This document shows, one piece after another, positions 9,801 through 24,621 of a stretch of 64,000 nucleotides of DNA. The position numbers were made by a program, and so were the translations under genes. The number at the start of each line of letters is the position of its first letter. Positions within the stretch are counted from its first letter, which is position 1. A model generated the notes under the pieces. The model saw only the letters and a program-made list of their open reading frames with translations, did not search any database and was not told the DNA's origin. This DNA comes from Poa pratensis (taxonomy: Eukaryota; Streptophyta; Magnoliopsida; Poales; Poaceae). The stretch is from contig CAMZMU010000063.1 in NCBI GenBank assembly GCA_947311845.1, positions 52,764,846 through 52,828,845 on the forward strand, written 5' to 3'.

Positions 9801-12800
9801 AGCTTTTACAACATAACGAGTTCTGCGAACTGAAACGTGTTTGGAAGGGCTGTAAATCGTCCGAGCTATGGCAGAACTCGTATCCATCGTCTAGTAATAG
9901 GTCATCTACTTTGGCCACCACATACTCTTTACATGCTGCTTTGGCCATCATCAGATCCATCATCTAGTAATAGGTCATCTCCTTTGGCAGTAACTATTTC
10001 TCAGGTGGAATGCTGTGGAATGCACCATGTTAATATGATGATGGAACCAACTAGTATGTACCAATATATGATACATTAAACTTGGTAGTTAGTAAACCAT
10101 GACGCCTATCCTTTATTCATCTTCAGGTTATGTATCCACATAAACCAAGTAGGCTGTGTGGTGTGACTTCAGCATTCCTTTTTAACCCACCTATTTTGTT
10201 GAGCCCTTGTCGTACCAATTTAGTACACGTCCATAACTGTAGGGCGTACCGAGTGCTGAAAGCTCCCACACATTGTGGGGTCTAGGGAAGGGAATTTCTA
10301 GGCAGCCTTTCCCTTGCTTTTCCCATAACTGTAGATAGGGAAAAATATAAATAGCAGTATGACACCCTTAATGTCGTGTATCAGACGGGCCTGTGGTGCA
10401 GACAAATAGATCATAGCAGCATATCACCATTCACCATGTTTGAGCTCTTAACTATCAATCTTTCCATCCATGAATCCCGATGTCGACTCTTAATGCTGAT
10501 GATACTCTTTAAGCAACTAGCCATGATAATCACATATTAGTTGATTGAGCACATAAAAGTGCTACGCAATCTTGAAAATAGAAATTTATTACTATTTCTA
10601 TTTTAGAAGCACCTGTTTTCTTAAAGTCTAGCTATTCCTATCTGTTTACATGAGGATGCACGGATGATAGCCAGTGTTTGGTACGCGTGCCTGCCAGGGT
10701 TCAAACCTTTGAATCCTGTGGGGTGGTATTAATATAATCAGTTATTTCACGGATTGAAAAAACCTGTTTCTTGGTTCGTCTTCTTGAGATTATGCTGAGG
10801 GGGTTTCTTCCTCCCTGCAATTTATTATAATTTTGCTGCTATCCATTTGCGACTTTATGTTTAACTTGTCTTCTCGCAGCTTCTTGACTCATGCCTGAAA
10901 TCTTCATATGTTTCTGCACATCTTGCTGCTTCATTTGCGAAAAGATTGAGTAGACTCACCCTTTCAGTACCACCAGCTGGAGCTCTTATCATCATTGCTT
11001 TGATTCATAATCTTCTGCGGAGGCACCCCTCAATTAATTTCTTGGTCCATTGGGTATGTTGCTTGCTATAACCTCTTAGTTTGCACATAGGAGCTCTTTA
11101 TTGAACGCAGTGTGTATTCATCTGTGTGCAGCCAATGAACCACGTCTTGTTAGCATGTTTGCTTAATGCACACATTTGTATGTTGTCTTGTGCAGGAACC
11201 TTTATTTTATTTTATTTTATTTTCATGCTGTTCAATAGCTGATAACAGTGTTTTGGAATCTCTTCCAGGAAGTTCCTGAGGATGATGCCAATACCAGTGG
11301 AGAAGTTAGTCAGCCTAAGAAGGTTGGCGCTGATCCTTTTAACAATGAAGAGACAGACCCTACAAAATCTGGTGCAATGCGTAAGTATCTAATCATATCA
11401 AACATACTTTGTCTTGTCACCTCTCCTTGCATTCCTCAATCTGTTCTGAGACAAAAGAGGCAAACAGTTGTTATGGTCCTGCAAATTGGATATAGAAGTT
11501 TTAGTAGCGCAAGGGCCTCGTGGAGGTGGATGGCTGGACTGTGTGGGTGCCGTTGTGCTGAAGTGGCCAAGAGAAAAAAAAGGCGAAGGGCTCATTTGGA
11601 GCAAATAGAGGGGAATATCTTCATGTGGTTCTTGCTTGACTTGATGGATGACATCCTATGGGTTTATGTAGTACTCGGCTAAAATTTATCCCGAGAAGTC
11701 CTAATCAAGTACATTTGGTGTTTAAAAGGAAACATAAAGTTCTACCAGGGTACAACTTCATGTTTAAAAAGAGAAAGATGTAGCCTTTTTAGCCTATTCA
11801 TAGTGTGAATATAATTATTTAACCAATATTTCTACTTTACATCTTATATCTTATCTGTAGAAAGGTTATTGTAGGTTGTCATAAGGTTCTGTAACATTGA
11901 TACGAATCTAAGGGATGAACTGATAACCTTAATATAAAACTAGTAAGAAACTTGAATGAGCACCTCCCTTAGGGCTCGTTTGGCACCCATCATTTCATTT
12001 CGTTTGGCAGAACGACAAGGTTAGGGATAGGAATTGGCATAACATACAATAAGTATTTGCTGGAATTCCAAATGAAATGACATGTCCAGTTACATGACAG
12101 CCAAACATGTTTGGTATGGAATCACATATGAATTCCATGATTCTGGCTTGAAATGATGGGTGCCAAACGAGCCCTTAGTAGTAACTGGTGGGCTTAAATG
12201 AACAGACCACGAACTACTGCTGTTTGCTTGCTACTGCAACTGCAGTGAACCGGACTAGTGGAAGTCCGCATCATAAAAGGTGGTGAGACCATGAGATTGG
12301 TTTCACTTGCCTATTCTTCAAATTACAGTTTCAAACAACTTTTGAAATGAGTTACTGGAGGCCATTGCAAGTCAACATATGGACACATAACACATGCTAT
12401 TCTTTGTGTATAGTTCTTGTGAATGATTCCTTTGCATATTACGTATTCATCTTTGGTTATGCACCACAGGTAGTTCTTTGTGGGAAATAGACACCCTGCG
12501 CCATCACTACACACCTGCAGTTTCTAGGTAACAGGAACATAGCTGTATCTGGCGTCTCCTTTTTCTTGTTTAATTTTGTAGCTCATTTGATGTTATATTG
12601 TCGTCAGATTTGTCGCCTCACTTGAAAATGATCTGACTGTACGTGCCAAAACCACCGAGATGAAAATTACAGACTTCAGTTCTGGCTCCTATGCAACAGT
12701 TTTCCGAGACGAGGTATGTCTCACTACATTAACCTCCTGCTTTCTGCATATGTATATGTACCAATAAATATTTCGTAGATGACGCAGGCCTTACATGCCT

Positions 12801-13219
12801 TTCGCTAGAATTTATCCCTCTGGTTCATGCATGTATGTGTCCCCGTTTACCTGGTATTTCTTTTAGTCTGAACTTGTGTCAAACAAAACAAGCCTGCCGT
12901 AGTCTGCTTGCTTAACTGCTTTGTAGGTTGTTCAACGCAATGTCGTATCCGCTGCCATTTTAGTCATTGTAAGTCAATCACTAGGAATTTCTTAAAATTT
13001 ACAAATCTTGAATTTTAATTGTAGGTGCGGCGGCGGATAAAACAAGTTCCACTTGCGTTCTACAGTACTACGCCAACATCTTTATTTGAAGGGTCAGATT
13101 TTCCTGGATGGACCTTCGAGTACCAACAAAATAGCACGACGCAGGCTAGCGTAGAAGGAAATGAGAACCACACGGTAGAGACTAGTGACGCCTCACCTGC
13201 TAAAAGGGCACGGGTGTAG
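6803..13219 (+). CDS. NOC4: NOC4, nucleolar complex protein 4 homologue (CBF/MAK21 family)
   Basis: NOC4 works with NOP14 in the nucleolus in maturation and export of 40S pre-ribosomes. Fifteen exons with GT-AG borders join in one frame: 6803-7186, 7266-7358, 7571-7644, 7808-7866, 7950-7998, 8502-8599, 8775-8809, 8883-8984, 9419-9477, 9565-9739, 10880-11053, 11269-11380, 12470-12527, 12608-12713, 13025-13219. The total is 1773 bp, 590 aa, about the size of plant NOC4. The start is the first ATG of the GC-rich first exon (MGKPSSS), followed by a basic KKRKSK stretch. The CBF domain covers roughly residues 300-500, with the family blocks LPLPLDVYKEVL, SYDIGGVISVMALSGLFIL and SSLWEIDTLRHHYTPAVSRF. 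The C-terminus is basic (SPAKRARV). Intron 12 carries a Tourist MITE. The gene appears intact. Exon limits come from reading splice sites, not from transcripts. Confidence 0.93.
9889..9990. repeat. Short direct repeat in NOC4 intron 10
   Basis: The words tctagtaataggtcatct and ctttggc occur twice about 73 bp apart (near 9890 and 9963) within the 1.1-kb intron 10. No transposon end was recognised. Confidence 0.5.
11972..12174. mobile_element. Tourist-like MITE (PIF/Harbinger) in NOC4 intron 12
   Basis: A 203-bp element has near-perfect inverted ends (gggctcgtttggcacccatc and its complement) and TTA duplicated at 11969-11971 and 12175-12177. The 3-bp TTA site and small size define a Tourist-type MITE. 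It lies in the 1.1-kb intron between exons 12 and 13 and does not touch splice sites. Confidence 0.9.
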
Positions 13220-15171
13220 ACTCTAGTAAGGCAAGACAGGGTGTACCATTTTGCTGCAAGTGCTAGACTGTTGAAGAAGTGAGATCATGGGTTGTCACCT
13301 GGTCCCACTTTCTATTTCTTTCTTTAACTCGTCGGGAAATCTGTCAGTTATTTTAGCAGCGTTGCAGTGTTGTAACATAATTATTGAGCCAAAGAAGTGT
13401 GTAAAACTATGTGAGGTATTCTTTGTTCTGACTACTGCGGTCCAAGATGTAATCTTGAATTTTGCCAAAATTTATGTAGAGTAAATGCAGCTTAAGCAAC
13501 CGTGCAAATGGTGGATAAGAAGCATCTGCTCCTTGTTTGTGCGTATATCGTGCCAGCAGTATTCTCCTGAAGAGACTGACTGGATTACGTCAGCTACGCT
13601 GATTAGCTTGTGAGGAAGGCAATCTGACCATATTACCATTGATAGTTGCTGTAAACATCTCCCATCTGATATATGTTAACTGTAAAATGGAAACACGTAC
13701 ATAAAAAAGAGCGTGTTTCTCACTGGATGAGTTATGCCATATGCGGGGATCTGGGCCACACATGGCTGGAAGTTAGACGTACGAGATTTATCGGAGATGG
13801 TGTCAATAAAAATACTAAATATCTTCTTCATTTGATGTGACGTCTGGGCCTAACATCGTCCTTAGTGAGCTGTTTGTGGTGTATGTAGCAGGGTCCCTGA
13901 ATGGGTTCTGTCGCTGCTGCTGACCTTTCCAGGTACGAGAGATGTGGATCGGGATAGCCAAACTATCTAGTCCATCCATGTGCTCCAGCAACATATCCTC
14001 AGGTACAAGCACTTCCCGCTGCACACATCTTGGTTATATCGTTGCACATAGCCGCACTTCCTAACTAATCGTGTTTATTGCTCTTGATCATCTTTGGGGT
14101 GAACGATTTTTTGAATGGCGTGGGGCTGGTCCTTGCTGAGTTTGCCGATGTATGGTGTCACAAACTCACGTACTCATACGTGTACGAGCGGCGTGGATCG
14201 TAGGTGCATCCGAGTTCGTTCTTGTTTCAACTTCTGACCACATGTTTTACATGAGGACCTTAACATTTTCTGGAAAAGATTTTCGCATTTTATTGTTCTA
14301 GTTCTTTGAGGTCGGAGCATGCTGAGACTGTGACACCTTAGGCACATGAAGAATCTGCCGGCCTGTCTTAACAAGCTAGGCAGTCGTTACTCAGATGGAC
14401 ATGAATCGGTGAATGCACTTCACAAACAGGTAGTAGTGTCACATCCCGTGTGGCTTCAGAGGGGCACCCGAATAGTTCCTGTTCACAGGGGCTGCCGACG
14501 CTTCACGCCTCTCTCGTGTCCATCTGAGTAGAAGCAACTGCCGACTAAAGCTTCTTCAGACCCAAGGGTAAGAGGAATTCTGCCTGGATTCCCATAAAGA
14601 AAGAAAGAGCTTCAGGGGATCTGTTTGTCCTGCTTTTGGGTTCGCCCAATTGTTTCCTTCGAAAGAAAATTTAATTCCATATCAACTTCGTGGAAGATCT
14701 TCTTCTCCCTCATGCTCAGCGAGAATCAGCGGTTGAGTTTATCTCAGCAGCTCGCTTTTGTTTCCTTTCTTGTATCATTTCCCTTTGATAAGTATATCTT
14801 AAGATGAAGGGTTGCTTAATTTCTGAATCTTGTAAGGTAGCATTCGCTGATTTATGTTTTGGAGATGTCTTCCTAGCATTTCATGCCAATAGGTGTCCAT
14901 TTCTGTTCAGTTGAACCCCAGTTCTTATTGACATATGATTTATCCTCCTCTCTTTCCCTAGGCTCTCACTTTGACTCCAGGCTATAATTGTTTATGTATC
15001 TGTTCTTTACTTCTTTAATTCATGACTGCAAATAATATTTTGAGTTATTACCACTCAGCATATCTGCCTAACAAGCATCATCAGGAAATTGTGTTCTCTT
15101 CTTCCAGCTTTCCATTGTTTGAGCTGAAGGATGGACACCTAAGAACACCTCGTTGATCTTCTAGACTCACC
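13220..15171. other. NOC4-GLR intergenic region, including GLR 5' leader
   Basis: The first few hundred bases are the probable NOC4 3' UTR. No gene or clear transposon end was recognised from 13500 to 14600. The 50-70 bp just before the GLR start follow a pyrimidine tract ending ttcttccag at about 15108, which would fit a spliced 5' UTR. That is inference only. Confidence 0.4.
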
Positions 15172-18927
<3,756 letters not shown>

Positions 18928-18930
18928 TAG

Positions 18931-19493
18931 AGATGTGTAAGCTGTAGTGCACATGGAGCAGCTTCAGTACCAGTTCATCAGCAGTTCTGGATCTTTCGTC
19001 CTAGCATGGGTTCATTCCTTGTTGGGAGAAGATGATTTATTATACGCGGTAAAGTTGTTCGGTCTATCCACGCGGTCGAATTCAGTTACGGCCTGTATGT
19101 AATACGAGTACTGGTATGTGCAGTGGTGTACTGTTAGGTAGCTGGACGATGTACAGAGAGTAGCAAATACAGTCATGAATCATCATCGCGTACTGTACGT
19201 GACTACGTGTACAACCCGCTTTGGACATACTTACGCTTTCTGGATCCAAACCAGAACTGACTGAATAGTAGGCCAAGAGGCCGCGGCACAACGGCTAACG
19301 GGACAAGCAAACCAAATACAAACTTGCAGTTCTGGATCTAAAATGGACTCAAGAATGACAAAATATCCATGCCGGGTTGTTTTGGGAAGCGTCACGTGAC
19401 AACACCGCTATAACTACAGATATGTACCACGTATCAACAACACCGCTACAACTACAGAGATGTACCACCTACATGTAATAGGAGTACTTAATA
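18931..19493. other. GLR 3' flank
   Basis: This is the probable 3' UTR and intergenic DNA. No coding sequence was recognised. The phrase acaacaccgctataactacaga recurs in imperfect form near 19402 and 19438. Confidence 0.4.
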
Positions 19494-19616
19494 CTCCCTC
19501 CGTCTCAAAATAAGTGTCTCAAGTTTGTCCAAAAGTAGATGTATCTAGACATGTTTCATGTATAGATATATCCATTTTTTGTGAAACTTGAGACACTTAT
19601 TTTTAGACGGAGGGAG
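19494..19616. mobile_element. Stowaway MITE
   Basis: A 123-bp element has inverted ends ctccctccgtc/gacggagggag, long internal complementarity (ataagtgtctcaagttt pairs with its complement), and TA at both sides (19492-19493, 19617-19618). These are the marks of a Tc1/Mariner-derived Stowaway. Confidence 0.93.
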
Positions 19617-19631
19617 TAGTTAATACTACTA

Positions 19632-19817
19632 CTCCCTCCGCTTTTAATGTAAAATGTTTAACTTCTTTTTGGTCACCTCACATGTCAAGCTTGCTTGGGC
19701 TCGCCAGGTCCGGATCGAGCTACGGGAAAAAAAAAAAAACGGGCGCAGATCAATGGGCCATATGGGATTCATACGGGTTATACTATTAAACATTTTAAAC
19801 GTTTATTATGGCGAAGG
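19632..19817. mobile_element. Decayed Stowaway-like MITE
   Basis: The left end, ctccctccgcttttaatgta, is Stowaway-like. The expected right end is recognisable but mutated at about 19786-19817 (aaacattttaaacgtttatt, then gcgaaggg). It lies right after the intact Stowaway. Boundaries are approximate. Confidence 0.5.
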
Positions 19818-20302
19818 GCTATCGTGCAATCTCGATTGTTGATGTGCCTAGGGGTTGTACCGGAAGTGATGCACAAGTACGTTCTACTACTATACTACCA
19901 CTAGTAGATGTATGTATTGGCTACTGTTGTAGGTAGGTGGACGATGGGCAGAGAATTAGCAAATACTACATTCATGAGCCATCACTCCCCACTCGCATAC
20001 TGTACGTCTACACCACGCGCTGCACATCCTTACAGTACTGTCTGGATCCAAAACTTACCGAAGACCATAAAAAAAAAAGGACCATAAAAAAAAAAACTTA
20101 CCGAAGAATTCGCGAAAGAGATCGCCGGAGCAAACAAACCAAAGAAAATCCTACACTCGTGGATCTAAATCGGGCTGAAGAATGACAAAATCCTGATCAT
20201 GTCGGGTTGCTTCAGGTTCAGGAGAGCGACACATGCTACCTGCATCACCAGGGTGGCATTATCTCATGGACACAAATTACTCATGTAGTGCTTGTTTATA
20301 TA

Positions 20303-20425
20303 CTCACTCCGTTCTAAATTAGATGACTTGTATTTATCTAGAAACGGATGTATCTAGACACTAAATAAGTATAGATACGTCCGTATTTAGATAAATGCAA
20401 ATCATCTAATTTAGAACGGAGGGAG
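20303..20425. mobile_element. Stowaway MITE
   Basis: The element is 123 bp, with ends ctcactccgttctaaatt and aatttagaacggagggag and TA on each side (20301-20302, 20426-20427). The two arms are almost fully complementary, so it would fold into one long hairpin. Confidence 0.93.
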
Positions 20426-20427
20426 TA

Positions 20428-21002
20428 TTTAGCAAATATTCCCCTCTTCTTTTGTTCGAATCAGCAATATTCTCCGAGACTCCGATCGACGCCAAAACGA
20501 GAAGGCATGAACCGGCATCGTACATGTCTTGTCAGCTGCTCGACGGATCGGCAATAATTCGCATGCCATGATATACCTGCACAGTGGTACTGGCATAATA
20601 ATGCACGCATCCGAGGTCCGGTTGTGTACGTGCGTTTTGTCGTGGGCGATGTGACATCGGGAGCAGCATTATTATACCATCATCACCTCCCGGCGAATCC
20701 CAACCTCCTCCTCCATCCATGTGATCCCCATCGCTCATGGCTAGTAGGCGACAGCACAGAAACAAAGGTCCACGCTGCAGAAGCCAGCATGAGCAGTATA
20801 TATTTGTAAATTCTTTACATTTGGTCTCACATTTGTCTTGTCTACATAGTTTATTTTAGGTGAAAAGGTCACGGATATACTGTAGTATAATACTTAAACA
20901 ATTATGTGGTGTTTTTAATTGATCTACTAGTGTAATGCAGATTCCAAGGGCAGATCGGTCCCCTTGACTATGAGAGCAAAAGAACAATCTTTGCGATCAG
21001 CG
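20428..21002. other. Intergenic region with nothing recognised
   Basis: No gene or repeat end was recognised between the Stowaway element and the first of the three Harbinger elements. Confidence 0.4.
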
Positions 21003-21005
21003 TGA

Positions 21006-22168
21006 GACCATCTCTAGCAGATACCCTATATATATTTGGTACCGGATATCTCGTATCCGGTTGACTGGAAAACTCATTTCTGGTACCACACGACGCGGGG
21101 AAGCACATATACGCCAAAACTATACTGGATATTCAAAGCTAGATGAAATTGTGAAGTTCGCGGAAGAATTGGAGGAAGCAAACTAGATCAACAGTACGAT
21201 AGAACTAAAATTAAGTTCTATACATGCGAAATTAAACTACATCTAAAACAGAAAATGAAACCCTAGATCTAGCCTAAGCTTCTACGGCGGCGATCTTCTC
21301 CGCAGGCGTCGCCGATCTTCGTGGAAGCTCGTCGGCGTCGGTGGCGACCTACGGCTCGAGATCGAGCTCCTCCTCCTCGGCGATGTCGCGCAGCGCCACC
21401 GCCGGCTCGTGCTCGTCAACCGCCGCCGTCAGGCGCTGCTCGGCACCGAGAGCTCTGGCCTCGGCGGCGGCGACCTCCGCCTCGGCTCGGCGGACACGAC
21501 CGTAAGCCGGAAGGAGAACATCCTGGAAGCGGTCGAATCGGATGAAGGCGAAGCCCCGCCGGCCTTCGGGGGTCACGCGGACGTGCCCCGCCGGGAAGGG
21601 GTCCCCTCGAAATTCCTCCTCCACCGGGAGCTCCGACCGCTTCCTCCTCCGGCTGCCGCTAGAGCTCCCCGCCTCCGCGTCGTTCCTCCGCGGCGACCGC
21701 GGCGTCATGAGTCCCGCCCACCGGCGGTCCTTGTACAAGCCGCGTAGTTTGGCGCCCCTCGAGCGGTTCGCGGCGGCTCGCGCTGCCTTCTCCGCCGCCC
21801 GCCTCGTCTTTCGGCGGCTCCCGGCCTCCTCCGCGCCCGCCGGAGCTGCGCAGGCTCGAGGCGGCCATGGATCTGGTGGTGCGACGGGGAGAGGAGCTAC
21901 GAGGCAGCGTCGATTGCTCGCCGGAGCTGGGTTCTGGATTCGGCGGAGCGGTGCTGGGTGCGGCGGAGGGGTGCGGTTTTCGTACCGCATCGAGCCCTCC
22001 GTGCCCCTAATATAGCGGGCAAGCCACCACTTATCCTGCTCCCCGGATAAACTTTTCCGGGCCAGGCCCATATTCGGTATCTGCTCGGGCCAAAAAAACG
22101 GCATGTACCCCATATCGGCCGGACTTTTCCGGGCTGAGAGGCTTATAGGGTATCTGCTAGAGATGCTC
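21006..22168. mobile_element. Non-autonomous PIF/Harbinger element with passenger reading frame
   Basis: Inverted ends gaccatctctagcagatacc (left) and the complement of ggtatctgctagagatgctc (right) differ at one base in the outer part. TGA lies on both sides (21003-21005, 22169-22171). The 1163-bp interior has no transposase but carries a long GC-rich minus-strand frame, described separately. The terminal repeat resembles that of the truncated element at 2376-3194. Confidence 0.8.
21349..21990 (-). CDS. Passenger protein of a Harbinger-like element, function unknown
   Basis: An open frame of 213 residues runs from an ATG at 21990 to a stop at 21349, entirely within the element at 21006-22168. 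The middle is strongly basic and Arg/Ala-rich. It is followed by a compact segment, FRGDPFPAGHVRVTPEGRRG then FAFIRFDRFQDVLLPAYGRV, and an Ala/Glu-rich C-terminal stretch likely to form a coiled coil. It is not a transposase. I do not recognise the family; it may be a captured host exon or a protein long carried by this element family. Coding status is uncertain because GC-rich DNA keeps frames open by chance. Confidence 0.4.
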   Translation of the reverse strand: MRYENRTPPPHPAPLRRIQNPAPASNRRCLVAPLPVAPPDPWPPRACAAPAGAEEAGSRRKTRRAAEKAARAAANRSRGAKLRGLYKDRRWAGLMTPRSPRRNDAEAGSSSGSRRRKRSELPVEEEFRGDPFPAGHVRVTPEGRRGFAFIRFDRFQDVLLPAYGRVRRAEAEVAAAEARALGAEQRLTAAVDEHEPAVALRDIAEEEELDLEP

Positions 22169-22218
22169 TGATGCCCACGGGAGGCTTGAATAGGTTGAGA
22201 GACCCACGGGAGGTAAAA

Positions 22219-22318
22219 GAGCAAGTACAATAAGCTTATGTAAGCAGGCTATAAGGATTAAAATAATATTTGTTATAATCCTTATAGCCAGCTGTTGACT
22301 GTACTATTGAACTTGTTC
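22219..22318. mobile_element. Small MITE-like inverted repeat
   Basis: The ends gagcaagtacaata and the complement of tattgaacttgttc are inverted copies with a few mismatches, and the interior also pairs (ctataaggatta with taatccttatag). The element is about 100 bp and lies between two Harbinger elements. The target-site duplication is unclear. Confidence 0.5.
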
Positions 22319-22354
22319 TAAGGACTAGCTTAATTAGCAACTGTGAAATACTTA

Positions 22355-24607
22355 GAGCATCTCCAACAGCGGCGCTTAAAACGGCGCGCGTCGAATAAAC
22401 CGCCAATATAGCTCGCGCGTGGCCAAAACCAGTCCTCTAGCGGCAGCGCCATAAACCCGCGCGCGAAAAAGCGTCCAGCGCGCTGGATCAAGCGGGACTT
22501 TTCGCATCATATTTGGGGCGGCCTGTCCAGCGCGCGGGACGAAAGGGGAAAAGCGCGCGAGCGACCAACCGCCAGATCTGAAGTCTCCCACCGCTCGCGC
22601 CGCCGCTCGCATCTCTCCCCCATCTCCTCCGGCGACCCCGCGCTCGATTTACCTACCGCCGGCGCTTCCTCCGCTACTCCCCAGCGCGCCGCCGCCGCTT
22701 TCTATGGCCGCGCACAGGTCGCCGCGGCGTTGAGTCGGGCCCCCAGCCTTCACCGATGCCGTCGGCGCTTCCGCCGCTTCCCAGCAGCGCGCTGCCGCTG
22801 CTTGCTCGACCCCCTCGTCGCCGCCACCCCTCGAGCGCGCAGGTCGGCGGCCGAACAGCGGTGGACCTCTGTCGCCACCGTCTGCACCTCCGCGCGCACA
22901 AGGTGTTTGACAAAACACTTGCAAGGTATATTTTAGATATGAACTTTAATTTATTAGATGAATTTGGTGCATTTTAGTTCGTAGATTTAAAGTAGTGTAA
23001 ATTAATGTATGTAGATGAGTTCGTCCTTCGATTCTTCCGATGAAGAATTTGATCTTCAAGAGGAGGAGGACGTCGCAATGATCCTAGCTATCCACGCCAA
23101 CAAAAAGCCGAAGCACGGTGGTTCAGTTTTCGGTCGTCAGAAATTGTGGAGGGAAAGGATCGGTGCTCACGAAAGATTGATGAGGAACTATTTTGTGGAG
23201 CATCCCACATACCCCGAGTCATATTTCCGGCGCCGTTTTAGGATGAGCATCGACTTGTTCAAGCACATTGCGGAGAAGTTGGCGAGGCATGATCGGTTTT
23301 TTTCAGCAAAGGAGGAACGCCGCCGGAGAGCTAGGGCATGGCACCTTTCAAAAGGTGACCGCCGCTTTGCGTATGTTGGCACACGGGATTCCGGCGGATC
23401 TAGTTGATGACCACTTGGCCATGGGTGAGAGCCAAGCCATCATGTGTGTCAAGCGGTTTGCCGTTGGAGTTGTGCAAGTATTTGTTAAGGAATATTTGCG
23501 AGCTCCCTATGCTGCAGACACGGAAAGGCTTTTGGAGTTCAACGCCGCTCGGGGTTCCCAGGTATGCTTGGCTCTATTGATTGCATGCACCGGAGTTGAA
23601 AGAGCTGTCCTGCATCATGGCATGGACAATTCCAAAGCCACAAAAAGGATTCCACTATAATCCTTGAAGCGGTGGCCGATCATGAGACTTGGATTTGACA
23701 TGCATTTTTTGGCATGCCCGGAGCTCTCAATGACATCAATGTTTTCACCGGTCACCACTCTTGAATAAAATTGCAAAAGGTCAAACTTGCCCGGTGGAGT
23801 TTGTAGCAAACGGCCATACATATAACTATGGGTACTATCTTGCGGATGGCATCTACCCAAGGTGGCAAACATTTGTGAAACCGGTTCACAAACCGCAAGG
23901 TAAGAAAATGCTTGATTTCCACAATGCTCAAGCGGCGGCTAGGAAAGATGTGGAGAGAGCATTTGGGATTTTGCAAGCCCAATTTGCTATTGTGAGAGGA
24001 CCGGCTAGATTTTGGGATCAAGACATGCTTTGGTACATCATGACAGCTTGTGTGATCATGCATAATATGATCATCGAGAATGAGCGCGGGCAAGATTTGG
24101 ACTACACTCACTATGAGCTGATGGGACATCCCGTGCAAGTGCGGAGGAGGGCTGAGAGGACAGCCCGCTTTGTTGCATCTTATCATGCCATTCGACGGAA
24201 TGAACGGCATGATGAGCTTCAAAAGGATCTAATCGAGGAGTGGTGGGCATGGAATGGGCAACAATGAGTTTAAGGTGTATGTTTGTTGTATAGTTGATGA
24301 ACTATTCAGTTTGGTGAACTATTTGTATTCAAGAAAAACTATTTGTTTGTGTTGTAATAATAATTAAACTATTTATTGTTGATTTATTTGGTGTATGTTT
24401 GATGTTCATGGTTGTATGTTTGAGTGCAAATGTTGTTTTTGCTGGCCGCGCGCGAGTTTAGCGCCACTGCTGGACAGCTGCTTGCGACGCGCTAAATTAT
24501 AGCGCGGCTGCTAAAGTAAAATATGTGCCCAGCGTGCTAAACGGCTATTTTGACGCTGCAAAAAAGTTATACCGCGCCGGCGCGTTGCGCGTCTGTTGGA
24601 GATGCTC
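22355..24607. mobile_element. PIF/Harbinger transposon, decayed autonomous copy
   Basis: A 2253-bp element starts gagcatctccaacagcggcg and ends with the complement of gagcatctccaacagacgcg. TTA is duplicated at 22352-22354 and 24608-24610. The interior encodes a broken DDE transposase (23015-24267). No Myb/SANT partner frame was seen inside this copy. Confidence 0.92.
23015..24267 (+). pseudogene. PIF/Harbinger DDE transposase, multiply disrupted
   Basis: This is the plant Harbinger nuclease-type transposase that cuts and joins element ends. The first frame (23015 to about 23345) begins MSSSFDSSDEEFDLQEEED and holds the conserved region FRRRFRMSIDLFKHIAEKL. The frame then slips by one near 23345-23355 and continues as KVTAALRMLAHGIPADLVDD, the family block before the catalytic core. 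Core motifs survive in other frames: GSIDCMH (first Asp), LNDINV (second Asp) and ARKDVERAFGILQAQF (Glu). Between 23580 and 23765 the correct frame changes again and has TGA in place of a Trp codon. The last 168 codons (23761-24267, ending EEWWAWNGQQ) are open. The copy cannot make a full transposase. Confidence 0.9.
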
Positions 24608-24621
24608 TTAAGATGTACCAA

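Noticed and set aside
13815..14531. Possible extra small gene between NOC4 and GLR
   Set aside because: Only short frames (about 60-70 codons) on mixed strands, no splice-consistent chain and no recognisable domain.
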